Shown here piece by piece: positions 6,811 to 8,069 of a stretch of 8,069 bases of DNA; the first letter of the stretch is position 1; every line of letters begins with the position of its first letter. A model generated the notes under the pieces. It did not search any database and was not told the DNA's origin. It saw only the letters and a program-made list of their open reading frames with translations. The translations under genes and the position numbers were made by a program. Source of the DNA: Betaproteobacteria bacterium (GTDB lineage Bacteria > Pseudomonadota > Gammaproteobacteria > Burkholderiales > Burkholderiaceae_D); assembly GCA_015655165.1 (NCBI GenBank), contig JAATFN010000259.1:1-8069 (forward strand), given 5' to 3'.

Positions 6811-7413
6811 ATGACGACGACTGTTTATTTGCATCATTGGAGTGGTAACGGCCCGGCTGTGATGACAGAAGGCGAGAGACCACGTGCGGCAATTTTGCCT
6901 TTGTACACACTGGAACAGTGCGACTTGCGTCGTTACAACAGTATCTTGATTCCGGCACATGTCGACCAACGTTATCTGGTGACACAGCAATCACGTCTTG
7001 AAACTTTTTTGCAAGAAGGTGGCACGATTGTTGTGAACGGCCATATTGCCTATCCTTTTTTGCGTTGGTTACAACCATTCGAAGCGCTCATGTACAACGG
7101 GCTCGACAGCTTGCGCATTCATCACGCACAGCCGCATCCTATTTTTGATGGGGTCGATCCAGAAGATATGACGTTCAGACGGGGTGTGGCAGGTTTTTAT
7201 GCACGCGGCAGTAATCCTGTTTCTGCAGGTGCTGTGGTCTTAAATACGATAGGCCCTGTTGCAACGCCGATTGACTGGTTGCTGACATTGCCTGGTGGCG
7301 GGCGATTGCTGGTGCATTCAGGGAATGACTTGTGGATGTTTCATGATAGCGAAGACAGCACGGCACTGATCGTGCCGCAGTTGTTTGCATGGCTGGAAAA
7401 GGAGGCACTATGA
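6811..7413 (+). CDS. Uncharacterised GATase-like-fold protein 1 in the metal-chelate operon
   Basis: This 200-residue soluble protein has no signal peptide or membrane segment. I chose ATG 6811, preceded by AGGTGA (6801-6806); the in-frame ATG 6730 would overlap the ATPase by 77 bases. The layout suggests a class I glutamine-amidotransferase-like fold of the ThuA/DJ-1 kind: a beta strand and Asp/Cys segment (LEQCDLRRY, 35-42), strand NSILIPAH, then the elbow-like GGTIVVNGHIA (70-80). A family-like PHPIFDGVDPEDMTF (108-122) and a late strand GGGRLLVHSGNDLW (162-175) follow. The elbow residue is H78, not the catalytic Cys, and the only Cys is C37, so amidotransferase activity is unlikely. It appears paralogous to the next protein. 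A role in handling the imported chelate in the cytoplasm is inference from operon position only. The fold call is from pattern, not from a search. Confidence 0.6.
   Translation: MTTTVYLHHWSGNGPAVMTEGERPRAAILPLYTLEQCDLRRYNSILIPAHVDQRYLVTQQSRLETFLQEGGTIVVNGHIAYPFLRWLQPFEALMYNGLDSLRIHHAQPHPIFDGVDPEDMTFRRGVAGFYARGSNPVSAGAVVLNTIGPVATPIDWLLTLPGGGRLLVHSGNDLWMFHDSEDSTALIVPQLFAWLEKEAL
7399..7405 (+). promoter_or_regulatory. Strong ribosome-binding site deciding the last gene's start
   Basis: AAGGAGG lies 4 bases before ATG 7410, within the end of the preceding gene. It supports 7410 over in-frame ATG 7389. Confidence 0.75.
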
Positions 7414-8045
7414 CAGACAATAAACCGGTCATTGGTGTACTGGATGCAGGCACGTATTACCACCATCGCACATTTGAAACAGAAGCGTTCAAGCCTTACA
7501 TCGATCATGTGATCTATATACGTGAACTTGATGATGCCGCATTAATGCAATGTGATGTCTTTATTGTGTCTTGTCGTACGAATCCTTCTTTGTTGATACC
7601 CCATCGGGCACTGTTTGCCCGTTTTCTAGCGGCTGGAAAAACACTGGTTGCAATGGGTGAAACCGGCGTACAGCACTGGATCGACGGTGTTACCTGGACG
7701 ACGTGTCCGGTCAATTTCTGGTGGTGGAAAGAGCCTGGTGCGCACTCCGGTTTGCGCGTTGCGGCACCTGGGCACCGTCTCTTTGACTACATCGATTTAT
7801 CTGACGCGACATGGCATCAGCATGGCACGTTTACTGTGCCAACCGGTGCGGTATCGGTCATCGACAAAATTGGTGCCGGTTCGGTGCTCTATGAGGATAC
7901 CTGTTCGACAGCCGGCCGGTTAATTGTGACGTCATTGGATCCGATGTATCACCACGGCAGTTATTTTATGCCGGCGACCACCCGTTTTTTACGGGGCTTT
8001 TTTCCCTGGTTGAAGGATTCGACGGAATCCTTAGCCAAATCCTAG
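7410..8045 (+). CDS. Uncharacterised GATase-like-fold protein 2, paralogue of its upstream neighbour
   Basis: This 211-residue soluble protein shares its ATG with the preceding stop (ATGA, 7410-7413), so the two are probably co-translated. It follows the same plan as its neighbour: LMQCDVFIVS (45-54) aligns with LEQCD, and AAGKTLVAMGETG (74-86) matches the elbow. APGHRLFDYIDLSDATW (119-135) matches PHPIFDGVDPEDMTF, and AGRLIVTSLDPMYHH (168-182) matches the late strand. The elbow residue is E84 rather than Cys. Unique to this copy are an aromatic patch NFWWWKEPG (102-110) and a His/Tyr-rich end (MYHHGSYFM), which might bind a metal or chelate. The start TYYHHRTFETEAF is also His/Tyr-rich. It is slightly longer than its partner and lacks membrane segments. 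It could form a heterodimer with it. Function is unknown. The operon seems to end here, although the window stops 24 bases later. Confidence 0.6.
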   Translation: MTDNKPVIGVLDAGTYYHHRTFETEAFKPYIDHVIYIRELDDAALMQCDVFIVSCRTNPSLLIPHRALFARFLAAGKTLVAMGETGVQHWIDGVTWTTCPVNFWWWKEPGAHSGLRVAAPGHRLFDYIDLSDATWHQHGTFTVPTGAVSVIDKIGAGSVLYEDTCSTAGRLIVTSLDPMYHHGSYFMPATTRFLRGFFPWLKDSTESLAKS

Positions 8046-8069
8046 TACTTTTTATTTACCTACATTCCC

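Noticed and set aside
6431..7078. 215-codon open frame on the - strand
   Set aside because: It is antisense to the ATPase and the first GATase-like gene, spans their junction, and its product is Ser/Cys-rich with no recognisable motif.
8046..8069. Terminator after the last gene
   Set aside because: The tail is T-rich (TACTTTTTATTTACC) but has no preceding stem, and the window ends too soon to judge.

Overview
The window looks like chromosomal or megaplasmid DNA from a betaproteobacterium, probably Burkholderiales-like. The main reason is the gene order hoxB-hoxC-hoxJ of an H2-sensing regulatory hydrogenase system, which matches the Ralstonia eutropha (Cupriavidus) arrangement; in Rhodobacter the kinase gene hupT comes first. 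This assignment is inference from gene order and protein motifs; no rRNA or other taxonomic marker is present. Gene density is very high and no mobile element, tRNA, rRNA or CRISPR array was seen.

Left part (1-3074, + strand): the 3' end of hoxB (small subunit), complete hoxC (large subunit, with diagnostic sensor-hydrogenase residues and no C-terminal maturation extension) and hoxJ, the PAS-histidine kinase that the sensor controls. hoxJ is interrupted by an in-frame TAG at 2988-2990, directly after the G2 ATP-binding box. The 27 codons that follow are intact, in frame and still read as the end of a kinase domain. The H2 signalling chain is therefore probably broken at the kinase, which recalls the natural HoxJ defect of R. 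eutropha H16.

Middle (3075-3951): a 61-bp convergent gap with no convincing terminator, then a Crp/Fnr-family regulator on the - strand (3136-3843). A 108-bp divergent control region lies between it and the next operon. This region holds a 14-bp FNR/DNR-like palindrome on the regulator's start codon, a -10-like TATAAT, a 19-bp perfect Fur-like palindrome overlapping that -10, and a second small inverted repeat in the presumed leader. The geometry suggests activation by the neighbouring Fnr-type protein at -41.5 and repression by Fur.

Right part (3952-8045, + strand): a tightly packed five-gene operon with overlapping or nearly touching genes. It encodes a periplasmic binding protein, a FecCD/BtuC-type permease and an ATPase of a metal-chelate importer, followed by two small soluble proteins. 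These two appear to be diverged paralogues of a class I glutamine-amidotransferase-like (ThuA/DJ-1-like) fold, and neither has a cysteine at the expected nucleophile position. The cargo could be iron-siderophore, haem, corrinoid or a nickel/cobalt complex. The Fur-like box favours an iron theme, while the hydrogenase neighbourhood allows nickel. The paired proteins are the least explained part of the window.
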